From Aquimarina sp. AU58 (lineage in GTDB: Bacteria; Bacteroidota; Bacteroidia; Flavobacteriales; Flavobacteriaceae), in contig NZ_OMPD01000014.1 in the NCBI RefSeq assembly GCF_900312745.1, forward strand, positions 2,790,001-2,854,000: a stretch of DNA of 64,000 bases. The letters are read 5' to 3'. A program made the position numbers and the translations under genes. Below, piece by piece: positions 54,350 to 63,578 of this stretch. How positions within the stretch are numbered: the stretch's first letter is position 1; each line of letters opens with the position of its first letter. The notes below the pieces were generated by a model. The model made no database searches and was not told the DNA's origin. It worked only from the letters and a program-made list of their open reading frames with translations.

Positions 54350-55408
54350 ATGAATAAAATTCAATTCAACATAAAACAATTAGTTCGCAAGAACATACAA
54401 TACCTAAAACCGTATAGTTCGGCCAGAGACGAGTTTACAGATTTTGACCAGAATATGGTTTTTTTAGATGCCAATGAAAACCCTTACGAAAATGGAGTCA
54501 ATCGATATCCTGATCCGCAACAGAAAAGCTTAAAAAAGATAATAGCAAGTCAAAGAAAAGTTTCAGAAACCAATTTACTTCTTGGTAATGGTAGTGATGA
54601 AGTATTAGATCTGATATTTAGAGCATTTTGCGAACCTGGTATTGATAATATTATTACAATGCCTCCTACATACGGGATGTATAAGGTGTTAGCAGATATC
54701 AATAATATAGAAGAACAACAAGTGTGGTTAGAAAAAGATTTTCAACCAGATGTCGAAGCGATATTCGCTACAGCGAATAGTTATTCTAAATTACTTTTTA
54801 TTTGTTCTCCTAATAACCCTTCAGGAAATTTGATTGAACAAAAAAGAATAGAAGAACTTCTTGAGTGTTTTAGAGGATTGGTAATTATTGATGAAGCCTA
54901 TATCGATTTTACAGATAGAGAAAGTTGGGTAGGGAGTATAGATAAATATCCAAACCTTATAGTAACGCAGACGTTATCCAAAGCGTATGGTTTGGCAGGC
55001 ATACGATTAGGAATTTGTTATGCTTCCGAAGAAATAATAGCTGTTCTAAATAAAATAAAACCACCTTATAATGTGAACGAATTAACACAACAGCGAGCTT
55101 TGCAACGTGTTATCGAGGAAGATCAAATTCTAGCCGAAGTATCCGCGATAATAGAAGGACGTACCCTTTTGGAAGAAGCTTTATCTACCATAAATTTTGT
55201 AGAGGAAATATTTAAAAGTGATGCCAACTTTATTTTGGTAAGAGTAGATGACGCTAATAAGCGATACGATCAGTTAATTAAAGAAGGTATTGTGGTTCGC
55301 AATAGAAGTACACAACCTTTATGCAAAAATACACTTCGGTTTACAGTAGGTACTAAAGAAGAAAATGAAAAACTAATACGGGTACTTACTTCAATTTCGA
55401 AATCGTGA
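54350..55408 (+). CDS. hisC: Histidinol-phosphate aminotransferase
   Basis: HisC (352 residues), a fold-type I PLP enzyme converting imidazole acetol phosphate to histidinol phosphate. Seen: LKPYSSARDEF, FLDANENPYENGVNRYPDP, the PLP-lysine TLSKAYGLAGIRLGI, and VVRNRSTQPLCKNTLRFTVGT. It lies 69 bp after hisD and 147 bp before hisB in the same direction. Confidence 0.96.
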   Translation: MNKIQFNIKQLVRKNIQYLKPYSSARDEFTDFDQNMVFLDANENPYENGVNRYPDPQQKSLKKIIASQRKVSETNLLLGNGSDEVLDLIFRAFCEPGIDNIITMPPTYGMYKVLADINNIEEQQVWLEKDFQPDVEAIFATANSYSKLLFICSPNNPSGNLIEQKRIEELLECFRGLVIIDEAYIDFTDRESWVGSIDKYPNLIVTQTLSKAYGLAGIRLGICYASEEIIAVLNKIKPPYNVNELTQQRALQRVIEEDQILAEVSAIIEGRTLLEEALSTINFVEEIFKSDANFILVRVDDANKRYDQLIKEGIVVRNRSTQPLCKNTLRFTVGTKEENEKLIRVLTSISKS

Positions 55409-55555
55409 ACCCATTTCATAAATTTTTTAAATAAAAGTAAAATTAGAGACAATATTACAGTATGAAATAAGCCATAACAATTAAGTTGATATCCAGCTGA
55501 AATGATTTTATGGCGATTCCATCTGACCATTAAAAAACAATAAATATATAAACAG

Positions 55556-56692
55556 ATGAAAAAGAAAGTATTATTTATAGATCGTGATGGTACGATTATC
55601 AAAGAAACTGCAGATGAGCAGATAGACGCATTCGAGAAGATGATATTCTATCCAAAGGCATTTACATATTTAGGTAAAATTGCTCAGGAATTAAACTATG
55701 AATTGGTAATGATTACCAATCAAGATGGCTTGGGTACCGATGTATTTCCTGAGGATACATTTTGGCCTGTGCATAATTTTATTATGAAATCTTTTGAAAA
55801 TGAAGGAGTCGTATTTGATAAAGTATTTCTTGATAGAACTTTTCCTCATGAAAATGCAAATACCAGAAAACCAGGAACAGGCTTGTTAACCGAATATTTT
55901 TCTGAAGAATATGATTTGATAAATTCTTTTGTGATCGGTGATCGTTTAACCGATATGGAATTGGCTAAAAATCTGGGAGCAAAAGGAATTTTTATTAATG
56001 ATAATACCAATCTGGGAACAGGAGAAATTACAATAAAAAGGGAAGAGTTAAACAATCATATTGCTCTGGAGAGTAATGATTGGCAAAAAATATATGAATT
56101 TCTTAAACTAAAAGATCGCGTTGCAGAAATTTCACGAAAAACCAATGAAACCGATATTTATATCAAACTAAATCTTGATGGTACTGGTAAAGGTAATATT
56201 AATACAGGGTTAGATTTTTTTGATCATATGTTAGACCAAATTGCTCGTCATGGTCAAATGGATTTAGATATCAAAGTAAAAGGAGATTTAGAAGTCGATG
56301 AACACCACACTATCGAGGATACAGCAATAGCATTAGGAGAAGTATTTAGTAAGGCTCTGGGTGATAAATTGGGAATCGAACGTTATGGCTTTTGTTTACC
56401 AATGGATGATTGCCTGGCACAGGTAGCTATTGATTTTGGAGGACGTAATTGGTTGGTATGGGAAGCAGAATTTAATCGCGAAATGATTGGTAAAATGCCA
56501 ACAGAAATGTTTTTCCATTTTTTTAAATCATTTACCGATGGGGCTAAGGCAAATCTTAATGTAAAAGCAGAAGGGACCAACGAACATCATAAAATTGAAG
56601 CCATTTTTAAAGCTTTTGCAAAAGCTATTAAAGTTGCAGTACAACGTGATTCTGGTAAAATGATTTTACCCAGTACCAAAGGAGTGCTATAA
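55556..56692 (+). CDS. hisB: Bifunctional histidinol-phosphatase / imidazoleglycerol-phosphate dehydratase
   Basis: A 378-residue two-domain HisB. Residues ~1-170 are the HAD-type histidinol-phosphate phosphatase (FIDRDGTIIKET, VMITNQDGLGTD, FVIGDRLTDMELAKNLG), and ~180-378 the IGP dehydratase with its metal-binding motifs (DEHHTIEDT, EHHKIEAIFKAFAKA). It therefore does the sixth and eighth steps. It lies between hisC and hisH. Confidence 0.97.
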   Translation: MKKKVLFIDRDGTIIKETADEQIDAFEKMIFYPKAFTYLGKIAQELNYELVMITNQDGLGTDVFPEDTFWPVHNFIMKSFENEGVVFDKVFLDRTFPHENANTRKPGTGLLTEYFSEEYDLINSFVIGDRLTDMELAKNLGAKGIFINDNTNLGTGEITIKREELNNHIALESNDWQKIYEFLKLKDRVAEISRKTNETDIYIKLNLDGTGKGNINTGLDFFDHMLDQIARHGQMDLDIKVKGDLEVDEHHTIEDTAIALGEVFSKALGDKLGIERYGFCLPMDDCLAQVAIDFGGRNWLVWEAEFNREMIGKMPTEMFFHFFKSFTDGAKANLNVKAEGTNEHHKIEAIFKAFAKAIKVAVQRDSGKMILPSTKGVL

Positions 56693-56752
56693 TTTAGTTA
56701 CGAATTAAGATTGAAGAATTGTAAATCTGAAATCATAAATCTGAAATATAAA

Positions 56753-57334
56753 GTGAAAATTGTAATTATCAATTACGGAGCAGGAAATATCCAATCTATA
56801 AAATTTGCAATACAAAGACTGGGGTATGAAGCGATATTAAGTAATGATCCCGAAGAAATCAAAGCAGCAGATAAAATTATCTTTCCTGGAGTAGGCGAGG
56901 CGAGTAGTGCAATGCATAAGCTTAGAGATTCTGGATTAGATCACTTGATCCCAGAATTAAAACAACCGGTTTTGGGAATTTGCCTGGGGATGCAATTAAT
57001 GTGTAACTATACCGAAGAAGGAAATACCAAGGGGTTAGGAATTTTCGATGTTGATGTTATACGATTCGATAATCAGGTAAAAGTACCACAGATAGGCTGG
57101 AACCAGATAGAATCTCTTGATTCACCTTTGTTTGAAGGGATCTTAGAAAAAGAGCATATCTATTTAGTACATAGTTACTATGCACCAGTTACCAAAAATA
57201 CAGTGGCAAAGACTCATTATGGAATTACGTACAGTACAGCTTTGCAAAAAGGTAATTTCTACGGAACCCAGTTTCACCCAGAGAAAAGTAGCGTTGTTGG
57301 TGAGAAGATATTAATGAATTTTTTGAAACTATAA
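56753..57334 (+). CDS. hisH: Imidazole glycerol phosphate synthase, glutamine amidotransferase subunit
   Basis: HisH (193 residues) releases ammonia from glutamine for HisF. It contains the nucleophile elbow GICLGMQ with Cys77, and the His/Glu pair in TQFHPEKSS. The start is a GTG at 56753 (giving KIVIINYGAGNIQSIK, the family N-terminus); an upstream TTG frame adds only unconserved residues. It lies 60 bp after hisB. Confidence 0.95.
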   Translation: MKIVIINYGAGNIQSIKFAIQRLGYEAILSNDPEEIKAADKIIFPGVGEASSAMHKLRDSGLDHLIPELKQPVLGICLGMQLMCNYTEEGNTKGLGIFDVDVIRFDNQVKVPQIGWNQIESLDSPLFEGILEKEHIYLVHSYYAPVTKNTVAKTHYGITYSTALQKGNFYGTQFHPEKSSVVGEKILMNFLKL

Positions 57335-57370
57335 AAATAAAGTAATAAGTACAAAGTGTTAAGTTATAGT

Positions 57371-57433
57371 ATGAATAAATTTGAGAACCTAAATGTTTGG
57401 AAGAAATCTTATAGCATAATACTTAAGACATAA
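57371..57433 (+). pseudogene. Remnant of a four-helix-bundle (23S rRNA IVP-like) protein gene
   Basis: A 20-codon open frame (MNKFENLNVWKKSYSIILKT, then TAA) in the hisH-hisA gap. Its first ~16 residues match, from memory, the N-terminus of the small four-helix-bundle proteins that often lie near or inside flavobacterial operons. The remaining ~100 codons are absent, so this is read as a decayed or deleted copy. Confidence 0.55.
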
Positions 57434-57445
57434 TACCGTAAAACT

Positions 57446-58174
57446 ATGAGAATAATACCAGCTATAGATATTATCGACGGAAAATGTGTTCGTCTTTCGA
57501 AAGGAGATTATAACACAAAAAAGATATATAATGAAAACCCATTAGAAGTAGCTAAGGAATTTGAAGCCCATGGAATCGAATATTTACATTTAGTGGATTT
57601 AGACGGAGCAAAATCTAAACATATAGTCAATCATAGAGTACTAGAGCAAATCGCATCAAGGACAAGCTTGAAAATTGATTTTGGAGGAGGTCTTAAGACC
57701 GATGATGATCTTAGAATCGCTTTTGAAAGTGGAGCAAATCAAATTACAGGAGGAAGTATTGCCGTAAAAGATCCCGAAATTTTTGCATCGTGGTTACAAA
57801 AGTTTGGAACAGATAAAATTATTTTAGGAGCAGATGCGCATCATGAAAAAATTGCAGTAAGTGGATGGTTAGAAGAAAGTGATAAAGAATTGATTCCATT
57901 TATTCAAGAGTATCAGAAAGAAGGAATAACGTATGTGATTTGTACCGATATTAGTAAGGACGGGATGCTACAAGGACCTTCGTTTGAGCTGTATCAAAGG
58001 ATTTTAAACCAAACAGACAATCTTAAGTTAATAGCATCAGGAGGAATCTCTACCTTTGATGAATTGCCAAAACTAGCAGAAATTGGTTGTGAAGGAACTA
58101 TTATTGGAAAAGCGATTTATGAACATAAAATAAGCTTGAAACAATTAGAAGAATATATCCTGTTAAAAACATAA
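57446..58174 (+). CDS. hisA: Phosphoribosylformimino-5-aminoimidazole carboxamide ribotide isomerase
   Basis: HisA (242 residues), a (beta/alpha)8 sugar isomerase (ProFAR to PRFAR). It starts with RIIPAIDIIDGKCVRLSKGD, has the phosphate-binding glycines LKIDFGGGLKTDDD, and the VICTDISKDGMLQGPSFEL segment with the second catalytic Asp. It sits between hisH and hisF, separated from them by short gaps (111 and 142 bp). Confidence 0.97.
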   Translation: MRIIPAIDIIDGKCVRLSKGDYNTKKIYNENPLEVAKEFEAHGIEYLHLVDLDGAKSKHIVNHRVLEQIASRTSLKIDFGGGLKTDDDLRIAFESGANQITGGSIAVKDPEIFASWLQKFGTDKIILGADAHHEKIAVSGWLEESDKELIPFIQEYQKEGITYVICTDISKDGMLQGPSFELYQRILNQTDNLKLIASGGISTFDELPKLAEIGCEGTIIGKAIYEHKISLKQLEEYILLKT

Positions 58175-58316
58175 AAAAATGGATCAAAAACTTGCTGTTT
58201 CTTCTGAAAATAAATCTGCTGAAAAAGCAACTTTTTGAAAAACTGAAGTCTATAGTACATATAGCTCAAGAAGTAATTAGAGATTGCACTGTAAAAGAAC
58301 TGAGTAAAAAAGAATT

Positions 58317-59072
58317 ATGTTAACAAAGAGAATTATACCATGTTTAGATATCAAAAATGGGCGTACCGTAAAAGGAGTCAATTTTGTAGATCTACGAGAT
58401 GCAGGTGATCCTGTAGAACTTGCTGATGCGTATTCAAAAGCAGGTGCCGATGAATTAGTGTTTTTGGATATTTCTGCAACAGAAGAACGTCGTAAAACAT
58501 TAGCAGAATTAGTGCTTAAAGTAGCAGAAAAAGTAAATATCCCTTTTACTGTAGGTGGAGGAATTTCATCTATTGAAGATGTAGACGTTTTATTGCAAAA
58601 TGGAGCCGATAAAGTATCTATAAATTCATCTGCAGTAAAGAACCCTCAATTGGTTAATGATCTGGCAGGAAAATTTGGATCACAATGTATTACTGTGGCT
58701 ATAGATGCAAAACAAATCGATGGTAAATGGATAGTACACTTAGTAGGAGGTAAAGTACCTACAGAGCTAGATTTGTTTGACTGGGCGAAAGAAGTTGAAG
58801 CACGAGGAGCCGGAGAGATATTGTTTACATCCATGGATCATGATGGTACCAAAGAAGGGTTTGCGAATGAGGCATTGTCTATATTGTCAGAAGAGTTAAA
58901 TATCCCCATAATTGCTTCTGGTGGAGCAGGAAATATTCAACATTTTGTAGATACATTTAAAAAAGGTAGAGCAGATGCTGCACTGGCAGCAAGTGTTTTT
59001 CACTTTAAAGAAATAGAAATTAAAGATTTAAAAAAGAAATTACAGGATAATAAAATTCCTGTACGATTATAA
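58317..59072 (+). CDS. hisF: Imidazole glycerol phosphate synthase, cyclase subunit
   Basis: HisF (251 residues), the barrel partner of HisH that closes the imidazole ring. Seen: LTKRIIPCLDIKNGRTVKGVNF, the PFTVGGGISSIEDV phosphate loop, TSMDHDGTKEGF with the catalytic Asp, and IIASGGAGNIQHF. It is 66 bp before hisIE. Confidence 0.97.
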   Translation: MLTKRIIPCLDIKNGRTVKGVNFVDLRDAGDPVELADAYSKAGADELVFLDISATEERRKTLAELVLKVAEKVNIPFTVGGGISSIEDVDVLLQNGADKVSINSSAVKNPQLVNDLAGKFGSQCITVAIDAKQIDGKWIVHLVGGKVPTELDLFDWAKEVEARGAGEILFTSMDHDGTKEGFANEALSILSEELNIPIIASGGAGNIQHFVDTFKKGRADAALAASVFHFKEIEIKDLKKKLQDNKIPVRL

Positions 59073-59150
59073 AAAAAAGAATCTTCGATGAGCAAAAACA
59101 AATGATATAAATTTTAATATCATAGTAAATTTTTCGAAGTGTTTGATATT

Positions 59151-59747
59151 ATGGAAATAAATTTCAATAAAAATAATGACGGACTTGTTCCTGCTATTAT
59201 ACAAGATGCAATAACTAAGAATGTATTAATGCTTGGATACATGAATCAAGAGGCGTACAATACAACTGTAGAAACAAAAAAAGTAACTTTTTTTAGTCGT
59301 ACCAAAAATAGATTATGGACAAAAGGAGAAGAAAGTGGTAACATTTTGAATCTAGTAGACATAAAGAATGATTGCGATAATGATTCTCTTTTGATTACAG
59401 TGAATCCAATAGGCCCAACTTGTCATAAAGGATCAGATACATGTTGGAACGAAGATAATAAACAATCTTACGGATTTTTGTCAGAGCTTGAAGATGTGAT
59501 TAGAAATCGAAAAGAAAATCAGAATGATTCAACATCATATGTAGCATCGTTATTTAGGAAAGGAATTAATAAAGTGGCGCAAAAGGTAGGAGAGGAAGCT
59601 GTAGAAGTGGTTATAGAAGCTAAAGATGATAATGAAGAGCTATTTTTAAACGAAAGTGCAGACTTATTATTTCATTATTTGATACTTTTACAAGCAAAAG
59701 GATATGAGTTAAAAGATATTGTAAAGGTTTTAAAATCTAGAAGTTAA
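59151..59747 (+). CDS. hisIE: Bifunctional phosphoribosyl-AMP cyclohydrolase / phosphoribosyl-ATP pyrophosphatase
   Basis: A 198-residue fusion performing the second and third steps of histidine synthesis. The HisI half (residues ~1-105) has MLGYMNQEAYNTT, TFFSRTKNRLWTKGEESG and the zinc/Mg cysteines in GPTCHKGSDTCW; the HisE half has GINKVAQKVGEEAVEVVIEAKDD. ATG 59151 is chosen over a GTG at 59139 because the family begins at ME-INFNKNNDGLVP. Last gene of the operon; only a weak terminator-like hairpin near 59767-59800 follows. Confidence 0.96.
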   Translation: MEINFNKNNDGLVPAIIQDAITKNVLMLGYMNQEAYNTTVETKKVTFFSRTKNRLWTKGEESGNILNLVDIKNDCDNDSLLITVNPIGPTCHKGSDTCWNEDNKQSYGFLSELEDVIRNRKENQNDSTSYVASLFRKGINKVAQKVGEEAVEVVIEAKDDNEELFLNESADLLFHYLILLQAKGYELKDIVKVLKSRS

Positions 59748-59836
59748 TTTATGATAAAAAAATATCACTGAAAACAGGGAGTGTTTTTCTTTCTTTTTTT
59801 TGATAAAATTGCAGAATATTATTGTATCAGGATTTC

Positions 59837-59869
59837 TTTGATTAATAACCTTTTAAAACCTTATGTTTC
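59837..59869 (+). promoter_or_regulatory. Candidate promoter for the T9SS type-B gene (TTTG-N21-TATGTTTC)
   Basis: TTTG at 59837-59840 and TATGTTTC (7 of 8 to TAnnTTTG) at 59862-59869 with 21-bp spacing, 33 bp before the ATG. Confidence 0.4.
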
Positions 59870-59902
59870 TTGCTGTTACATATATAAATATTATTATTAC
59901 TT

Positions 59903-62656
59903 ATGATTAAAAAACTACTCTTCTACACATTTTTTCTTTTGGTGTCTTTTTCTTCATATTCTCAATGTAATTTGGGTCTTACCACTATAGAAAAATGTGG
60001 TATGGAAAATATAGACTTCGACGGGATTAACGGACCCGATGGGATTATTAATATATATACTGAGACAGGTACTACACCTGCAGATGGTACATGGCGTATA
60101 GATCCAAGATTTAAATCGGCTTTTGATGAAGTAACCGGTAATTTATCTACATGGGCATTAAAAAGAGCAACTACAGCAGTAACTCAAAATGATTACTTTT
60201 TCGAATTAATGAATGCTGCCACCTGTGGTACAGATCCGGTTAGAACTGCACGGTTAATTTTAGGTCCATTTTCTGGAGTTGCACTACCACCATCTGGTCC
60301 AAATAATGTAAATGCTCAAGGTTGTGACCTTATTGGTTTTGATTTATTTAGTGCGTTTGCATTAGATAGTAATACGCCCTCTCCACATTTGAATGGAGAA
60401 TGGACATACAATGGTTCGAGTAGTAGTTTTATAAGTGTTGGTAATGATGGTTTTCTTATGGTTGAAATACCTTATCAGCCTGGGTTGCCTTTAGTAGATC
60501 AAGAAGTTTTCGAATTGACCTATACCGTTTCTGGTATTGCGGGATGTTCTCCTCCACAACAAACTACCGTTCGGGTAGCTATGGTTAGACAAGTAGATTC
60601 GGGAGAATCCGAGCCTACTCATATTTGTGAAGACGATCTTTTGGCAGGAGTATATGATGCCGATATAGATTTAACTAATGACCTATATTTATTAGGAGAA
60701 GATATTGAAGGGGTCTGGTTGCCAGAACCTACAGGGCAAATTGATAATTCGCAGGACTCTATGGTTAATTTGAGAGTGATTTATGACAACCTTATTAGCG
60801 GTAATAACTTACGATTTGGAAGAGAACAATTTGATTTCATTTACGGTGTAGAGCAGCGTTCTGCGGTGTGTGATGATAAAACTACAAAAGTTAGTTTTGT
60901 GTTCTATGAACAGCTAAGGCCATTTAACCAAAAGGATCCTCCTTTTCAAATATGTACTAATATTCCTGGAACAATAGATTTATATGATTTGTTAGAATTT
61001 ACTACAGAAAACGGCATACCATTCGAATATTTTAGTGATAGAAGTACGAATTGGCGTTTGGTTTCAGGTCCCTCTGATTTAGGGTTACATGTTTTATCAC
61101 CTCCTGACCCATTAAAACCTTATACACACAGAGGAACAGTAAATACTTTTGGAGCAGATCCTGGTACTTATATTTTTGAATATGCGGTGAGCCCTAATAT
61201 AAATAGTGATCCCGGTGGTTTTTGTGATCCCTATGAGACCGATATAATGGCAGATTTTTATTGTGAACACCCTTGCGATATTATGACGGCCAGAGTAGAA
61301 GTTCAAATATTTGGATTTGACTATGCGGGAGAAGATACAAAAGATATTAACCTGTGCGAATCTCAAGGGCAGGTAGATCTTAGAAGCTTATTAAGAACTA
61401 ATGGTAATACAATAGCAACTACAGGAGTTTGGATAAATACAGCAGGAGATGTAATTGATAATACGTTTATTTTTCCGAATAGCAGCAGTTCACAAACATT
61501 TACATTTACCTACTCAACAAATACAGTAAATGGATGTGTTGATAGTGCAGATTTAACATTTACAATTAACAAATTATCTAATGCAGGAGAAGATGCAAGT
61601 GCAACACTATGCTCAGATGATTTAACGATAACCCTTTTTGATCTTTTGGGAGGTAACCCAAGTACAACAGGAACCTGGGCAGGCCCTTTTGGGTATACAT
61701 CACCAGATCATTTAGGTGTTTTTGATTCTAGTAATGTTTTGCTACCGGTTTTGGGAGCAGGAGAATATATATATGTAGTTCCGGGTAATGCTGGGTGTTC
61801 TGCATCAGATCAATCTACAGTAACTATTACTATTGTAGAACCAGTTGATATTGGTAATGATCGAAGTGAAACTTTCTGTAAAATCGATGGTAGGGTTAAT
61901 TTATATTCACTTTTAGATAGAGATACTCCACGTACTGGAGTTTTTGAAGATACCGATAATACAGGTGCGTTAAACGTAGATGGAGTAGTAGAGTTTGAGA
62001 CATTAACAAACAATATTTATAATTTTAGATATGTAATAGCAAATACACTGCCTTGTGACCAGTCTTCTTTAAATGTAGCCATACAAATTGTGGATTTACC
62101 AATCCCTAACGTACCTCCTCAGGAATTTTGTATTCTTGATGCCGCCAGATTAGAAGATATTGAAGTTGATGTTCTAAATTATAACTGGTACACTACTTTA
62201 GAAAGTGAAATTCCTATTATTGATAACCCTTTACTTTTTGATAATCAGGTATATTATATTGCTGCAATTGATGCAAATAATTGTGAATCCGAACGTCTTG
62301 AAGTTCCGATAAATATACTAAATACCGGGGAGAGATTTGCAAACGGAGAATTGTGTACTCTTGATTTTCAGGATGGAGTATCACCAAATGGTGATAGTCA
62401 GAATGATACTTTTGATTTGTTGATAGAAGAAGTGTATAATATTCCCGAAGCATTTCCTGATTTTGATTTGAAAATATATAATAGATATGGCAGTCTTGTC
62501 TATGAAGGAAATATTAATACAGAAGAATTTAGAGGAGAAAGCAATGTGTCAGTACAGTTAGGAGACGATCTTCCTTCGGGAACATACTTTTATGTTTTTG
62601 TTCCAAATTTTGAAAATAATTTACCAATACAAGGAAGTTTTTACTTAAGCAGATAA
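59903..62656 (+). CDS. T9SS type B sorting domain (gliding-motility-associated C-terminal domain) surface protein
   Basis: A 917-residue secreted protein. A signal peptide (about residues 1-20, ending SYSQC) is followed by repeated ~85-residue Ig-like/SprB-type blocks with the pattern C-x(n)-D/G-x-DLxxL...GTW or GVW (near 480, 560, 655). The last ~95 residues (FQDGVSPNGDSQNDTFDL ... LKIYNRYGSLVYEG ... LPSGTYFYVF) are the type B/gliding-motility-associated C-terminal domain. It lies 4 bp before porP/sprF, the usual pairing for type B cargo. Probably an adhesin or matrix protein; no enzymatic motif seen. Confidence 0.92.
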   Translation: MIKKLLFYTFFLLVSFSSYSQCNLGLTTIEKCGMENIDFDGINGPDGIINIYTETGTTPADGTWRIDPRFKSAFDEVTGNLSTWALKRATTAVTQNDYFFELMNAATCGTDPVRTARLILGPFSGVALPPSGPNNVNAQGCDLIGFDLFSAFALDSNTPSPHLNGEWTYNGSSSSFISVGNDGFLMVEIPYQPGLPLVDQEVFELTYTVSGIAGCSPPQQTTVRVAMVRQVDSGESEPTHICEDDLLAGVYDADIDLTNDLYLLGEDIEGVWLPEPTGQIDNSQDSMVNLRVIYDNLISGNNLRFGREQFDFIYGVEQRSAVCDDKTTKVSFVFYEQLRPFNQKDPPFQICTNIPGTIDLYDLLEFTTENGIPFEYFSDRSTNWRLVSGPSDLGLHVLSPPDPLKPYTHRGTVNTFGADPGTYIFEYAVSPNINSDPGGFCDPYETDIMADFYCEHPCDIMTARVEVQIFGFDYAGEDTKDINLCESQGQVDLRSLLRTNGNTIATTGVWINTAGDVIDNTFIFPNSSSSQTFTFTYSTNTVNGCVDSADLTFTINKLSNAGEDASATLCSDDLTITLFDLLGGNPSTTGTWAGPFGYTSPDHLGVFDSSNVLLPVLGAGEYIYVVPGNAGCSASDQSTVTITIVEPVDIGNDRSETFCKIDGRVNLYSLLDRDTPRTGVFEDTDNTGALNVDGVVEFETLTNNIYNFRYVIANTLPCDQSSLNVAIQIVDLPIPNVPPQEFCILDAARLEDIEVDVLNYNWYTTLESEIPIIDNPLLFDNQVYYIAAIDANNCESERLEVPINILNTGERFANGELCTLDFQDGVSPNGDSQNDTFDLLIEEVYNIPEAFPDFDLKIYNRYGSLVYEGNINTEEFRGESNVSVQLGDDLPSGTYFYVFVPNFENNLPIQGSFYLSR

Positions 62657-62660
62657 ACCA

Positions 62661-63578
62661 ATGAAATTGAAGTTAGTTTTTGTAATGTCAATAATTTTCT
62701 GCTCGATGATCTATGCCCAGCAGGAACCACAATATTCTCAATATATGTATAATATGAGTACGGTTAATCCCGCATATGCTACAGGTCAAAATGGTTTGAT
62801 TTCGACCGGGTTATTATACAGAAGACAATGGACAGGCATTGAAGGGGCTCCGCAGACAGCCAATATATTTGCTAATATCCCTATGAGTGAAAAAATTGAG
62901 CTAAGTGTAAATTATGTAAATGATAGGATAGGAGACGCTATCCCTGTTAATAATGATTATATCAACGTTGATTTTGCGTATATCACAAAGATTTCTGATC
63001 AGACTCGATTATCATACGGATTGAAAGCAGGTATCAATAATTTCAAAATTGATCCTTCTGGTTCTGATGTCGCTAACGATCCTGCTTTTGCAGATAATAC
63101 ATCTACCACGCAATTAAATATAGGAGCAGGTTTGTATTTGTTTACTAATAATTTTTATGCAGGTATATCCTCGCCCAATTTACTTCCTAGTGATATAGAT
63201 ATCGATGGTATTGGTGTTGCACAAACAAAGACACATATATATGGTATTGCTGGCTATGTTTTTGACTTTGTTGATGAAGTGAAATTAAAACCTTCGATGG
63301 TTATTAAGCAAGTTTTAGATTCTCCTTTAACTTTTGATCTTTCGCTAAACTCTTTGATTTATGATAAGTTTGAATTAGGAATATCTTATCGATATACAGA
63401 CTCTTTTATTGCTTTGGCAGGGTTTAATATTACAAAAAACCTAAAAGTTGGATATTCTTATGATTTTAGTGTAAGTGACTTAAGCGGTTATAATAATGGA
63501 AGTCATGAAATTGTAATACTGTTTAATTTTGACCTTCTTAAGTTTAGTAATAAATATTCCTCTCCAAGATTTTTCTAG
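62661..63578 (+). CDS. PorP/SprF family type IX secretion membrane protein
   Basis: A 305-residue outer-membrane beta-barrel-like protein with a signal peptide (ends MIYAQ) and the family start QEPQYSQYMYNMSTVNPAYATGQNGL, then RRQWTGIEGAPQT. PorP/SprF proteins are needed for the secretion or surface attachment of specific type B cargo and often sit next to it, as here. Many flavobacterial genomes have several copies. The stop codon touches the next ATG (63579). Confidence 0.94.
   Translation: MKLKLVFVMSIIFCSMIYAQQEPQYSQYMYNMSTVNPAYATGQNGLISTGLLYRRQWTGIEGAPQTANIFANIPMSEKIELSVNYVNDRIGDAIPVNNDYINVDFAYITKISDQTRLSYGLKAGINNFKIDPSGSDVANDPAFADNTSTTQLNIGAGLYLFTNNFYAGISSPNLLPSDIDIDGIGVAQTKTHIYGIAGYVFDFVDEVKLKPSMVIKQVLDSPLTFDLSLNSLIYDKFELGISYRYTDSFIALAGFNITKNLKVGYSYDFSVSDLSGYNNGSHEIVILFNFDLLKFSNKYSSPRFF

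Noticed and set aside
55471..55514. GCCATAA/TTATGGC inverted repeat in the hisC-hisB gap
   Set aside because: A 7-bp stem with a 30-nt loop and no T run; too weak to call a terminator or regulatory element.
58179..58238. Short ATG frame between hisA and hisF (19 codons)
   Set aside because: No recognisable sequence and no conserved context; an alternative frame also runs to the hisF start region, so neither is supported as a gene.
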